Shown piece by piece: positions 1-10,929 of a stretch of DNA of 64,000 nt. Origin of the DNA: Guyanagaster necrorhizus (Eukaryota > Basidiomycota > Agaricomycetes > Agaricales > Physalacriaceae); NCBI RefSeq assembly GCF_019112545.1, contig NW_025064882.1:758928-822927 (forward strand), written 5' to 3'. The first letter of the stretch is position 1, and the number at the start of each line of letters is the position of its first letter. The notes beneath the pieces were generated by a model. It ran no database searches and was not told the DNA's origin. It was given only the letters and a program-made list of their open reading frames with translations. Position numbers and translations under genes: made by a program.

Positions 1-1785
1 TGAATTGCGCTCCTTTTGTCTAACTTACTGCAAGATAGCAACACGCATCCTCTACAAATAGAAAATAAGCGCCTATGAATGTCATAGAATTTTTTTAATA
101 CCCGCCTGAGCCGGAGGTAACCTCTTCTCGTCATCTAGTACAGACACAGCATGGAAACCTTCTAAACTTTCACGGAACTCGGGGTCTCGAAGCGACATAG
201 CCGTCTCGAAATCTTTATCCGCGATAGATTTAGCGACGGCCTTGGTCTATTAGTTCAATGATTTGAGTATAAAGCTCAAAAGAAAACCAGCAAAAACCAT
301 GCCATTGTAACTGCCTCGACCAACGGTACCCTCGAAATCTTGTTTTCTTGCATTCCAATCATGTAAGACGGTGTTGCCGGTGTGGCTTCCAACAAGGCGT
401 CGATTGCCTCTAAAGCTTGCAGAGCAGGCTTCGTGGCGCTTGATGAATGCTTTTGTTCATCATTGATCTGATTGGACTCACCAGGATACGATCCATAGCA
501 CACGGTTTTCCACCTCTTTGCGTATGTCCAAGCGTTGTGACCCTTGTATCAAGTCCTAGTCGTTCACTGAGTACGTCTTTGACATAGTCAGCTCGAATGG
601 GGTTCAGATTGCAGTCATGGGCTCCTTCTGCTACAATCACAATGGTTTTTCGTTTACCGACTTCTCGATGCTGTAATGGGTTAAAATTGGCCACACCAAC
701 CGCAGTGAATGCGCTTACACGATGGATAGCGGCACACATCTCGTCTTCCCAAGGCGTGACTTTCGGCGGTCGCTCGGGAATGAAGATAAAATCAGCGCCT
801 CCGCTAATTGCAAGAGTCAGAGAACTACAACCAATCCAAAGGAATATGGCATACCTGACGCCAGCAAGAAGAGCTAACCAACCGCAATGTCTCCCCATGA
901 CTTCTAGAACGAAGGCCCGTGAATGACTGGTAGCAGTGGAGTTGATATTGTCAATAGCCTCGCAAATCCGATGAAGGGCAGTCGGTGCCCCAATAGTCAG
1001 ATCTGTCAACGACATGTCATTGTCAATGGAACCAACAAGACCGACGATCCTCAGGTGGGCGTGCATTGTGGCTTGAGCTTCAGTGATCTTGGCTATAGGC
1101 GACATGTTAACGGAGCTTCACTTGAGACGAAGAACAGGCATACACTGAGATTGGAGTTCACTGACCAAACTAGGCCATTCAGCGCGGAAAACATCCGCTC
1201 CTGTGAGGGAACCATCTCCTCCACAGATAAGAAGAGCGTCAATACCTTCCTTAATCATGTTATATGCCGCTTCCATCCGGCCTTCATGAGTCCTGAAGGC
1301 AGCAGAACGCGCCGTGCCAATTAATGTACCTCCCTTCGGTGTTCCGATCTTAACAAAGATAAAGGACGAAGATGACCGTCACACCCACCTCAGCAAACCA
1401 TGCTCTCACGTCGTCCCATCCGACACGTACGATATATCTCCCCTTCAATGATCTGCCCTTGGAATTGGAGTAGTCACCCATTCCATTCTTCAGCAGGTCC
1501 CCGTCCCCAAAGCGGAGGTTTTCAACAAGAGTGACGTCGACACCTTCGGCAATCTGTGGGGTGTCCTGGATATGAGGCGGTTTGTCTTCAGTGTTTCCTC
1601 GAACGAGACCTTCATATCCTTCCCGGACAACCCACATTTCACATCCTCTGCAAAGACTTTAGAAGGTGTGATCTGACGAGAAACGACGTAAGGCCTTACT
1701 TTATGATACCAGCTTTTACAGCAGCACGTACGACTGCATTCATGCCGGCGCTGTCGCCGCCAGACGTTAGTATCGCGATCTTCAT
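1..1785 (-). CDS. PFK1: ATP-dependent 6-phosphofructokinase (partial, C-terminal part off the window)
   Basis: Phosphorylates fructose-6-phosphate to fructose-1,6-bisphosphate, the committed step of glycolysis, in the cytosol. The chosen start (1785-1783) opens with [20 protein letters not shown], the N-terminal ATP-site glycine motif of eukaryotic PFK. Further exons give [38 protein letters not shown] (catalytic loop), [10 protein letters not shown] and [15 protein letters not shown], all in family order. The gene is split by several short introns (for example one starting near 1702 and one near 810-860). The last readable exon (about 110-240) ends in a segment of the type that links the two PFK halves, so the regulatory C-terminal half lies left of base 1. 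It is divergent from the WSS1 gene with about 300 bp between start codons. Family assignment is firm; exact exon borders are not all fixed. Confidence 0.93.
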
Positions 1786-2084
1786 GGTGGTGGTGGTGTA
1801 GAAGAGAGCACGGCGTGAACGGATTGAGTCAGTGGTGGGGGTATCAATGAAAGGAATTCTCCCTTGTCCAACGTCACTAACGCACGTGCTTATAGCTTTG
1901 GTTTCAGACAACAGCCTCGAACGCTAGAACGAACCTCGAACAGCGCATCTAGGACATCGCATGTCCAGACAAGTTACCAGGGCATCCATCGACGTCGAAT
2001 AATCGTGCCTGAAGCCCAGCTGACACGAGCCGACACGCTTTTGCCAATTGCCACCGTCTGTTTAAATTACGATCTGCCAAAACC
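1786..2084. promoter_or_regulatory. Shared divergent intergenic region of PFK and WSS1
   Basis: The 299 bases between the two start codons must hold both core promoters and 5' UTRs. I see no convincing TATA box or named operator; the assignment rests on gene layout alone. Confidence 0.5.
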
Positions 2085-4041
2085 ATGGTACACGCTCGTT
2101 TCAACGATAGAGATCCCAATCCCAATCCCCACATCGACTTCATCACACCTCTTCCAGGCGATGACCAACACGATGCCAGGCAGCTCTTGCGCGCTCTTGC
2201 AGCGCAGGTGCGACCCGTGATGAAAGCCCATGGTTTCGTGATAAATAGTTTTGAAGAGGTAGGATCTTTTTTCTGTCAACCCTTCAATCTCATACTCTGT
2301 GTAGTACGAACATAACGGCGTTTTTGCAGGAAGAAATTGGAACAATGGCGAAACTGTCGGCGAGCATCGCGTCTTTTCTTGGAATATCTATTACAGGACT
2401 TCTGATTATTAACCATTCAGAACTCGTTCTTCGGCGACCTGGAGGATCATTTTTACCCACTTATTGGCTCATGAGTACTCTATGCCACGAGGTTAGTCGC
2501 CCATTTGAACGCACAAGAAGCCGTAACTAAAAATCCTCAGCTGGCCCACATCAAGGTACGCACCCCATCTTCGCATTGCATAAACTCTCCCTGATTCTTC
2601 AGTATATGAACCATGGTTCCCCATTCCAAGCACTCTGGAGACAGCTTCGCACCGAAGTTCGTAAGCTTCAAGATGGAGGCTACTATGGTGATGGTATGTC
2701 TCTTCGACATAGCATCCTGGCTTCACCGCTGACTTGCAGTCAAGGATATTGGTCTGCAGGAACGCGTCTCGCTGATTCTGCCAAAGTAGCCGGAGAAGGA
2801 ATCGAACCCGGAGATCTTCCAGAATATGTGGTATGTTGTTCTAGAAACAACCGCTATCTCTTATGTCAAACTTTCATATCTCATATTTTCAGTGTGGCGG
2901 AGCTCAAACACGTTCTCGTCCGTCAGCAACGCGTCGTCGACGCTCGGCCCGGCGTGCTGACGTTGTGCCTTCGAACCATACAGGTCGACAAACAGCGAAA
3001 AGGCGAAAAGCCGGGAGTCGGATTATTTCGAAGTATGCCTTCCAAGGCGAAGGATTATCGTTGAATGATTCGAAAGGCGAAGACAGGATCAAGGGAAACG
3101 GATTTAAAAAACAGGCCGGAAGGTACGTTTCTCTATGGGACCATCATCATGCGATACTCAAATTCATCGCGTAGTATGCGTGCCCGTGAAGAGCGCGCAT
3201 TGGCTGCCGAACGCAGACTGCAAGCTCTACAATCTCGTAAGTTATACCCTATAAATCACAATCCTGATCTGACAGGTTCGCAGGTTCGGCAGTCAAGGAG
3301 GAGGACATCAAAGAAGAAGAAGAGAACACAGATCGCTCTGACTCCGAAGTGGAGATAGTCTCAGAGACAGACGGAGACAGACGGGAAGCACTTATATCCT
3401 CCGAGAAAGATGATCTTCGTAACCTGAAGTCTTCATGGGAGGAATTCAAGGACGATTTTATCTTCACGGGGGACGGCAAGGATAATGTCATAGAGATTTC
3501 ATCCGACGAGGAAAATGTGAAGAGAGAACCTTGCGATATTCCCGTTCCTTCGGGATCAACCTTTACCAGTGGGGTGAATGATACAATGAAGCGTAGCGAG
3601 AATAATGGTAAAGGGAAGGAGAAGGGTAAGACCACTTATTTTTCTTTGCCATGTGCATGAACTGACTGCGTTTTCTCAGAAACGCCTCCGTTAGGCTTAG
3701 GCAAACTGGTCAAGACCGAAGTCGACTTTCGGAAAAAGGAGGCGCTAGGAATGGTTCCCACCCAAGGCAGTAGACGGCTGGGTGGCCGCGTTAAGAGCAA
3801 GGAATCAGGTGATCGTGTCCAGCCTCATGTCACAAAACCTTGGTCAGATACTGAGTTCTCACCTACGGAGCCTTGGGAATGTGCTGTTTGCACACTGTTC
3901 GTGATTCTTTGAGTATCTTTAGTCAAAGCTGATCTTGATATGTCATACAGGATCAACAAACCTCGACATCTAGCATGCTCTGCCTGTTTCACACCTCGGG
4001 GAAATGATTATGTATATGACAAATACCGTAGCAAAGTGTAG
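2085..4041 (+). CDS. WSS1: WLM-domain metalloprotease, Wss1-like (DNA-protein crosslink repair)
   Basis: Wss1/SPRTN-type proteases degrade proteins crosslinked to DNA and act on SUMO-modified substrates. I reconstruct 11 exons (2085-2258, 2305-2359, 2421-2491, 2541-2555, 2603-2693, 2745-2830, 2893-3122, 3175-3236, 3284-3625, 3680-3896, 3951-4041) giving an open frame of 477 aa. The WLM domain covers roughly residues 10-165, with YEHNGVFAGRNWNNGETV and the zinc/catalytic motif HELAHIKYMNH (H99, E100, H103, H109). An Arg/Lys-rich stretch follows near 170-200. A probable SUMO-interacting motif VIEISSDEE lies at 330-338. The C-terminus is a RanBP2-type zinc finger (W441, C443, C446, N450, C457, C460). 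Intron 2 (2360-2420) must be GC-AG, and exon 4 is a 15-nt microexon. One acceptor (2744, AAG) is chosen to keep the family frame. Confidence 0.92.
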
Positions 4042-4445
4042 AATCTGTATCTCTTACCACAACGAGTGTCACGGAAGAACGATGAGTCCTTTAAGCATGG
4101 GTATCAACTTAGCAGCGTTCCACAGGACCGATGTCCAAGGCCATAGATGACCCAAAGTTGTAATGATCAGATTCAATGTAGTTCTTCTGAATCTCGTAGT
4201 TTTTTCGAAATAGCAAGGAGAAACAATGTCAGCAGTGAATTTCTTTTCAGTAACTAGATCTCATGATTTTTCGAAATAGCAAATAATAGATTAAATGAAG
4301 GTAACAGTTATGTACGCCGAGTGGAGAGAGGTGCACGGCGGAAGTATGGCCTAAGCAGATTTAGCAGAGAACTGAACACGAGTCAGAAGTCAAAGTCATC
4401 ATTAAGAAGAGAAAGTGCACGAACCTGGATTGTCAAAGAGTCTGG
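4042..4445. other. Intergenic, short direct repeat
   Basis: No gene seen between the convergent ends of WSS1 and the Ppo relic. A sequence of about 26 bases ending in TTTTTCGAAATAGCAA occurs twice (near 4192-4218 and 4257-4282), suggesting a small local duplication; no function assigned. Confidence 0.5.
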
Positions 4446-6735
4446 CTAAGGAACAACCTTGCCCTTTGCATTGATATACATCTGCGATGTGCATCTTGCT
4501 GCTTTTCGGAGAACCTAGGGAAAAGTTAAAAGGACCAAATCATAACTAGTGAACAAGACTTACCGGTTGAATTTCCCTGTACGAGTGATCCTGGGGAGAG
4601 ATAGGATTTCGTGCAGAATTCGTGGTACTACTTGGGGATACTCACTGTCAACATAATTACGAAAATAAATCAAATACCCGTACTGCATCGAAGAATGGTC
4701 CTGAGAGAAGGCTGCCAAGATACAATTAGTGCGCGGACCCCAAAGTAATTTGTGATGAGACATACCCGCAGTCGGCGAGCCCCAGGACAGGAGAAGCATT
4801 GGCTGGACCATTTATGTTTGCACCAATGATGTCCGCAAACACCCTGGCGCCGGATTTGACGGTACTGCCATCATTAAGCGTCAAGTCGCGCGGCGCGACA
4901 CGACTGAGGAGGGCCTGCGGTGGATCTGCACCTAAAGAGCCTTCAGCCCCCCGTTGGTCAAAAATTAAAGGACAAGAACTTACGCAATGCCGCATACACG
5001 TATTCCAAAACCTTGTCACCCCCAGTTTTGTTTTTCAATCGGGCGCTTTTGACCAGGTCCTCCCTCTGCACCTGCCGCTCCTCGTCGAGGTAGTAATTCA
5101 CCACGTGCGCAACCACTTGAGAAAAGGGCGCTGCTGTGGGCACGACCGTGCAGAATGGCGGGGCGGCCAAAGCGGACTCACCGTGTCCAGGAGTATCATC
5201 GGTGTTGGTGTATACTGACTTGAGGAAGTCCAGATAATGATTCTCGAGGTCAGGAATGGCGTGGGACGAGATAAACCACGACGAAAAGGCATCGAGGTGA
5301 CCTTTAACATGGTCGAAAAAGTACTTGCAGGTGGTCGCTGAGCTTTGCGAAGGCGCCAATCGTCCGAAGGATCAAGGTTGACTTGGAGATTTCTAAACTA
5401 ATAGATGAGAAATGGAAAGTAGAACTACGTGATAACCCACTGAGCAACTGTGCAAACATTTCGTAGTGTTGAGATGCCGTGAAGGTGTCTTTGGAGTCAG
5501 TCTTAGCGAGTGGCAAGCCTGCCTATGAAGAAATATGTCAAAAGGTCGTACAGAGGAGAGCGTGGGAGGAAATCTAACAAGCTCTTGGCATATCCACTTC
5601 ACGGGAAGCGCATTGATCACACCTCGCACGATATCAATGCATTTCTTCTCTTGGCCGAAGCTCTTTTGCTTAATGAGGCTTTTAGTGGTTTGAGTAAAGT
5701 ATGCTACAGTCGACTCTCTCATAACCCATAGCGGTCGGTGGACCCTCAGAGCTATGGGTTACGAGGGAGTATGGGTTATGGGAAAGTATGGGTTATGAGG
5801 GGTATGGGTTATGAGAGAGTCGACTGTACCCATTTTTCTGCAGAAATGAAGCTTGAGACCTACGTACCTCAGTCAGAAAGACATAGCAACAGATCGTGAA
5901 CTTGAAGTCACATACCAAAGATCTGAAAAGTTACTGATCGCCGAGAATTATTTGCATGAAGTAGCCACAGTTGACAAGCCCGCGTGCGCCCGAAGATTTC
6001 GTCATCTTGGGCTGATTGACTAGTATCGTCTTTAAAACCTCGAGCGTATTTTCCGTGCTCATTGATGGCCAGAATATTTTCAGCGATATTCTGTATGCAA
6101 GCGTCAGTCTGGTACGACTTTCGGAGGAACAAAGACAAACGTTATGGTTTCGACAGAACAAAACCAGAAATGCGCAGGTTGACGGAGGCATGTGCAACAG
6201 CCTGCTGTCGGCAAAAACGTCGTCCCATAGTCGTCCAGTACCGTCTTTCCTTCGCATCCGATTCATTGCGTCTTGGTAAGATCCTGGATAGAGGATACTC
6301 AGATCGAGAGAGCTGCTTGTTTTGTTGAGATTGAAATTCTTGCGATTCGTATCGAAAATGTCGTGGATGATGAGATTCGCAAAGGCAAAAAAGAGACTCG
6401 TTCCTTGAATTCATCACGACGCAATAAAGTATCGAAAACAAGAAGTATCGAAGGCATGGTCGGCATCAGGGAGACTGGTCGAGGAAATAGCTCGCAGTCC
6501 TGGAACGGTGCGAGTGTAGGGTGTCCCAGCCTTGCCCATGGTAAGGAAGAGAATGTTGTAGTCGGAGCCATCCGCGGATCGAGCCACATACTCTGTGCCA
6601 GTGGTGGATTCAGCGGGTGTCAGAGGCGCGACCGGAGTGCCACTGGCCTTACAAACAAGAGTCGAAGCAACCTCACCATGGAAATCCCAGTGCATAGAGA
6701 GCGAGTCACTAGGGCGGCAGGTTACCAACATTCAA
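4446..6735 (-). pseudogene. Ppo-like linoleate dioxygenase/P450 fusion, decayed
   Basis: Intact Ppo proteins join an N-terminal haem peroxidase (fatty-acid dioxygenase) to a C-terminal P450 isomerase and make oxylipin signals. Read 5' to 3' on this strand: MGKAGTPYTRTVP, LPDADHAFDTLLRRDEF, SSSLDLSILYPG, LLHMPPSTCAFLVLFCRNHN, then GLVNCGYFMQIILGD near 5935, all from the dioxygenase. The next recognisable piece is already P450: IDIVRGVINALPVKW (near 5640), then FSQVVAHVVNYYLDEERQ, LEYVYAALR and DPPQALLSRVAPRDL. The second half of the dioxygenase, which in the family holds the catalytic Tyr and the proximal His, is missing and a MITE sits at the gap. The N-terminal part before MGKAGTPY is also not found. 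About 2.3 kb including introns is too short for the usual >1000 aa. The 3' end is tentatively placed at the TAG at 4446-4448. Family firm, pseudogene status likely. Confidence 0.75.
5707..5826. mobile_element. 120-bp MITE with pogo-like terminal inverted repeats
   Basis: Left end CAGTCGACTCTCTCATAACC... and right end ...GGTTATGAGAGAGTCGACTG are inverted repeats of about 24 bp, flanked by TA on both sides (5705-5706, 5827-5828). The inside holds four near-tandem copies of a TATGGGTTAYGAGGG-like unit. The ends resemble those of the pogo-like elements at 18983 and 33470 (CAGTTGACTATCTCACAATG), which suggests mobilisation by a related transposase. It lies inside the Ppo relic. Confidence 0.82.
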
Positions 6736-7401
6736 GTTTCAACCCTGGTCGAGCATTATGCTACTACATTTATTTGCATAGTAAGTGCACCTTCGCTGTC
6801 TAGGTGTCGAAGACGTAGCATATGCTTACGATGTCTGTCTGGAAGAAGCGGGCAATACATCGCTAATAGGGTGGATGTCCTAGTGGGTTTCTGAGGTTCT
6901 GTGCTTATCAATCGGCAGAAGCAACATGCAGTGAGCGGCTTCCAGTCTCGACAAACGAAAGGGATTTGAAGACCACAAGGAGCCTCAAACAGCATTGGTA
7001 CTTGACAAAGTTGAAACAAAAGAACAGATATCTGACATTAAAGCATTGTTGTATTTTCTATCGATGACTTGAACATAAATCCAGTAGGTTGCAGAAGATA
7101 TCGGAGGCGAGGCAGACAGTCTTTGTCCAAGGAAAGGGCGTACAGCTGATGGTGATGCCAAAACTGGTGTTCATCTCCCTAACCACTATTAACGTTGCAA
7201 CCACTGCCCCGTTCTCTGTCCATCAATGGATAGTCGTCACTGGTTATTGTGTATGACTCATTGATGAGTTTTGCAAGCGTTGAGCGGAGCGTGCAGTGAG
7301 TGCTGGTTCGTAATATTTGTCCTTGTTATGTTTGACCGCTGTCCTGGATCCCACGCCCTATTGTTGATATCCTTTGTTGACCACAATCTCCTATAACGTC
7401 C
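6736..7401. other. Intergenic, no gene recognised
   Basis: Between the divergent Ppo relic and the Bqt4-like gene. It may hold a lost 5' part of the Ppo gene and the Bqt4 promoter, but I see no recognisable coding segment. Confidence 0.5.
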
Positions 7402-8747
7402 ATGATGTCTATTCGCCCCTCGATGCCTTCTGGGCTCAATCCGCATCTAAAGGCGACAGGTGCGTTTTCACGATACATCTTTCTTACATCTTTAACTCTC
7501 CTATGCAGTTGATTCTGGCAACTTGCCACTCGTAAAGTACCAAATATTGAATTGTCAAGGGCAAGACATTCTCGTGCGTGTCTTCCTTTTCCTGACGCAT
7601 GACGCGCTCATTGTCGGTCTGATTTTTAGGTAGGTCGAATGAAGATAGAAACATCGACAGTGTGTATTTGTCATCTATTTCATCAAGCCTTACTGACGAT
7701 GAAGCCACGATAGCCGTCAGGGCACGCTTTCATCCTTCGGCGATATGACACAGGCGCGATTAGTTTGACCACCATGTTTCGTGCTGCGTTCCCAACGGCT
7801 TCTGAGCAGGAAGAAAAAGAAGAGATAGCGTGGGTTAAGGATAACTTCGACCTCACAGGGAACAATGGATCATCCCGGGACACGACAATCACACGTCTAG
7901 CGGGTACTTGGGTTTCACCAGATTTGGCTATGTCTCTCGCAGAGTCCTACTCATTAGGTGGACTCATTAACGTTGTTGTCAATGCTAGGCCGGATCCTGG
8001 TGCCAACTACCGGCGATCTGGCAAAGGCGCTGCCACTAATACCTCCACCGTTCCTCGGGCCACTCCCGCCTCCCCCGCGGAAGCATCATCCATTCGACTT
8101 TCTTCTAAGGCCCCTCCATCTCCCGCTCCCGCCCCTAATCCAGCAAAGCGCCGGAAAGAGTCATCACCTCTTCCGGCCAAATCCCAGGAGAAAGCGCCCA
8201 CCCTCAGACGATCTGCTCGCACTAAGAGTCCTGCACCCCAAGTCTCAGCTGTCCCGTCCAAGTCTCCTACAACGAAGACTCCTAGAAAGAGCACTCGACG
8301 AGAACTCGTTGATACCCCGGGTGGATCGGAACAGACTGTCGTGGACGAAGAGGGAGATGCAGTTGAAGATGTGATGGGATCTGAGCTTCATCAACAGGAT
8401 GTTGCTGAGCAGAAGGCTTTGATCGAAGGACTGAAGGCGCAACGGGATGCGCTCAAGACGGAGACTGAAAACGATATGGATGTTGATGTCAAACCCAAGG
8501 GCAAGAGAGGTCGGGAGGAGGAGGAGACATTGAAATTCGAACCAAAAGAGCAAGAGACCGAGCCTCGGGTCTTCGCTACTAATACTAGGGTCAGTCGATG
8601 GAAGATGGAACCCCAGACCAAATCGATGGCTTGGGGGGTAGCGGCATTTTTGTTTGGCGCTGGTGCTGTGTAGGTGACATTCTTTCTTTAGCCAATTATA
8701 ATATCTGATCTCGTTTCTACAGAACGTTATTGCCCAGTCTTTTTTGA
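7402..8747 (+). CDS. Bqt4-like APSES-domain inner nuclear membrane protein
   Basis: Bqt4 of fission yeast anchors telomeres to the nuclear envelope. Five exons (7402-7459, 7509-7573, 7630-7659, 7714-8669, 8723-8747) join into 377 aa. Residues about 20-115 form a KilA-N/APSES-like fold: LPLVKYQILNCQGQDILVGR, GHAFILRRYDTGAISLTTMF, RLAGTWVSPDLAMSLAESY. A long Ser/Pro/Lys/Arg-rich disordered region follows, then an acidic stretch with coiled-coil character (EQKALIEGLKAQRDALKTE). The end is a hydrophobic tail anchor, AWGVAAFLFGAGAVTLLPSL plus F. That tail requires the last intron (8670-8722, GTAGGT...CAG); unspliced, the frame stops at 8671 with a shorter hydrophobic end. APSES domain plus C-terminal membrane anchor is the Bqt4 layout; telomere function is inferred, and a transcription-factor role is less likely because of the anchor. 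Confidence 0.78.
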
Positions 8748-8980
8748 TGATTTATGTTCGTCGTTTTGTTTCCTTCCTTCTGGTATTCCTCAGGTTCATA
8801 GTGTATCGTTTACATTGATATATACACCCCGCAATACCGCGGGTCCATTTCCTTCTGGTTTATTATATATCTGATACGTACATTTAAGTTTTCACTGTTG
8901 TATAAAGATGTATAAACTCATGATAATAAGGCCCTATTCTTCTTGCCCAGCGATTCAACAAACTGTTCTAAGGTTTGGGT

Positions 8981-10441
8981 TCAAGCAAGAGCTGGCCTGC
9001 AAACCAGCAGTCCTTCCTCGGCATACAACCCAGGAACATACAAGGCGCCGGTTGTCGAATCTCGCAGACCGGTCGTAGAAGACGAAAAGCCGACGCCGTT
9101 GCTCTGAAGTAAAGTCACGACCTCGGAGCTCAGCGTCGCGGGGACCCTACTGCTGGCAGGAATTGGCGCCATCACATCGTAATTGAGCGGTGGCTCGGTC
9201 AAATTACTTTCGCTGGCACGCGGTGTAATAGACAGTACCCAGCTTGGCGCGTGCGGCACCACGCCTTTGACCACTTTGACCAAAGTCAGAAAATGAGGAT
9301 GGCCCCCGACAATCAGGGAATCATTATCGTCAAAATCGATGTTATCGGGGCAGAATGGAACGAGAACACTTTCTCGAAACACTAGTTCATTGGTAGAGGT
9401 GTTTCTCGAATACATCATGATTTGACTCAAAGATGTTGATGCGATGGCCACTTGGGCACCGGACGCAGAGATGGCTACGCCATTTGGAAATGGGATGAAG
9501 GGCGCCGTGACTGCGTGGGTCTGGATCGGAAAAGGAGCTGTTGCATCAGAATCCAGAGTGACATGGGCCACCCAGCCAAGAGGTAATCCAAGGATGGTCT
9601 CCATGATAGGTACGAAGTGGCCGATAAGGGGCCATCGGCGGGTGATAAGATGGTCATTTGATACATAAAAGGAATTCGGAGAGGTCAGAGCGAGAGCATT
9701 GGGAGAAACGAAGTAAGGGGACGAAAGTGTGCGAACATGGGTTGCGACGGTTGGAGAGGATGGCGAGATGACGAACTGTTCAATGAAAGTTCGTTGACGG
9801 GCATGATTCACGATGAAGAGATTAGAGGAATTGCCAGCATATGACGGCCAAACCTTGACTCCCAAAGGATGGAAGTCGTGGCCTTCCGGATAGTTTTCCA
9901 ATGTGATACGTTGAGGCTTTATGGATGCAGAGGCAGTGTTCCCGAAACCAAAAAGAGAGCTTGGCTTTTCCGTCGCGACATTTTCGTTAGGCGAGTAAAG
10001 CCAGAGAGAGCCGTGGGGTTCGGGCTTGTGTAATGGGCCCATCACCTAGGTAACGTGACTGGGTCAGCCTGACAAATGCCAGCGAGAAAGGTCGTCGAAC
10101 TCACAGTGTTCCACTGCTTTCGGCCCGAGTCACAGGTGAAAAGAACTTTTCTTTCTTCTAGATTGGCTTCGTTGTCTTTGAGGTCCCAGAAAGTCACATC
10201 CTCACAGAACTTGAGAGCGTTGTTCTCAGACTCGTCGTTGAGAGTCTCGCATTGAGAGCTGAAATTGCCGCCGTGGAAGTAACCATCGGGAAATGGGGAC
10301 GAAGTAAGAATGGAATTCCGTAGAGTGTACTGGCTTCGCCAGACATAAAAGCTCTGAAGAATAATGAATGATACGTCAGTTCGAGTAGGACGAATTTACC
10401 GTCAAAAGGACGAATATGGCAAGTTTACTTCGGAATGCCAT
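8981..10441 (-). CDS. Paraoxonase/SMP-30-like six-bladed propeller protein
   Basis: Fungal relative of serum paraoxonase/arylesterase and SMP-30/gluconolactonase lactonases; substrate unknown. Three exons (10441-10400, 10353-10105, 10045-8981) give 451 aa with all junctions in phase 0. The N-terminus MAFRSKLAIFVLLT is an uncleaved signal or membrane anchor, as in PON proteins. Family-like segments are KFCEDVTFWDL, VMGPLHKPEPHGSLWLY, YPEGHDFHPLGVKV, FIVNHARQRTFIEQF, SPNALALTSPNSFYVSNDH (a PON metal-site region), PNGVAISASG and CPDNIDFDDNDSLIVGGH. The stop follows CRPALA. It shares an upstream region of 488 bp with the divergent DUF6534 gene. Confidence 0.85.
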
Positions 10442-10929
10442 CAGGGCGAGGTGAGGCAGTACTGGCAGTTTGTGTTTCAAGTGCAATGAGGGTACGACTG
10501 GGGGACACCTAGGATCAAATGGACCGCTTGAAGGAAGTTTGGAACAGCAACGATGCGGCCATCGGCTTCTGCATCAGATTACTTGATGGCCGGCAGCTAC
10601 TTTCGTAACTTTCCACCGTGATCATATTCAAAATCAGTTTTCCTTGATTGTTCGCACGTCTTTGGCTTGTGTGCATATGCACATCACTTTGACTATTGAT
10701 TCCTGCATCATCTTCATCTTGACGTTCTTTGACACAACTGTCAGAGTGCATAAGGTCTCCGACCGTGCAAGGTTCGGACTATGCCTATTTTTACTCCATC
10801 TCCAATTCGTCAACCCAATGCAGTTTGCATCTCACTCTGATTCCGAGATCCGAATAACTAAAGCCACGGTTCTCTTAAACCCACAGCTACTCCGGAGTGA
10901 ACTCTGTTTCCCTTCGATACCCCACAGCC
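10442..10929. other. Intergenic, divergent upstream region
   Basis: Lies between the start codons of the PON-like gene (minus) and the DUF6534 gene (plus). Open frames here look like chance. It should contain both promoters; no clear element identified. Confidence 0.5.

Noticed and set aside
597..1324. Plus-strand open frames over the PFK gene
   Set aside because: They mirror the PFK exons on the other strand and show no family motifs.
7714..8300. KilA-N-like domain as a sign of a viral or phage gene
   Set aside because: Fungal APSES domains share this fold; the introns, long disordered region and tail anchor fit a Bqt4-like host protein.
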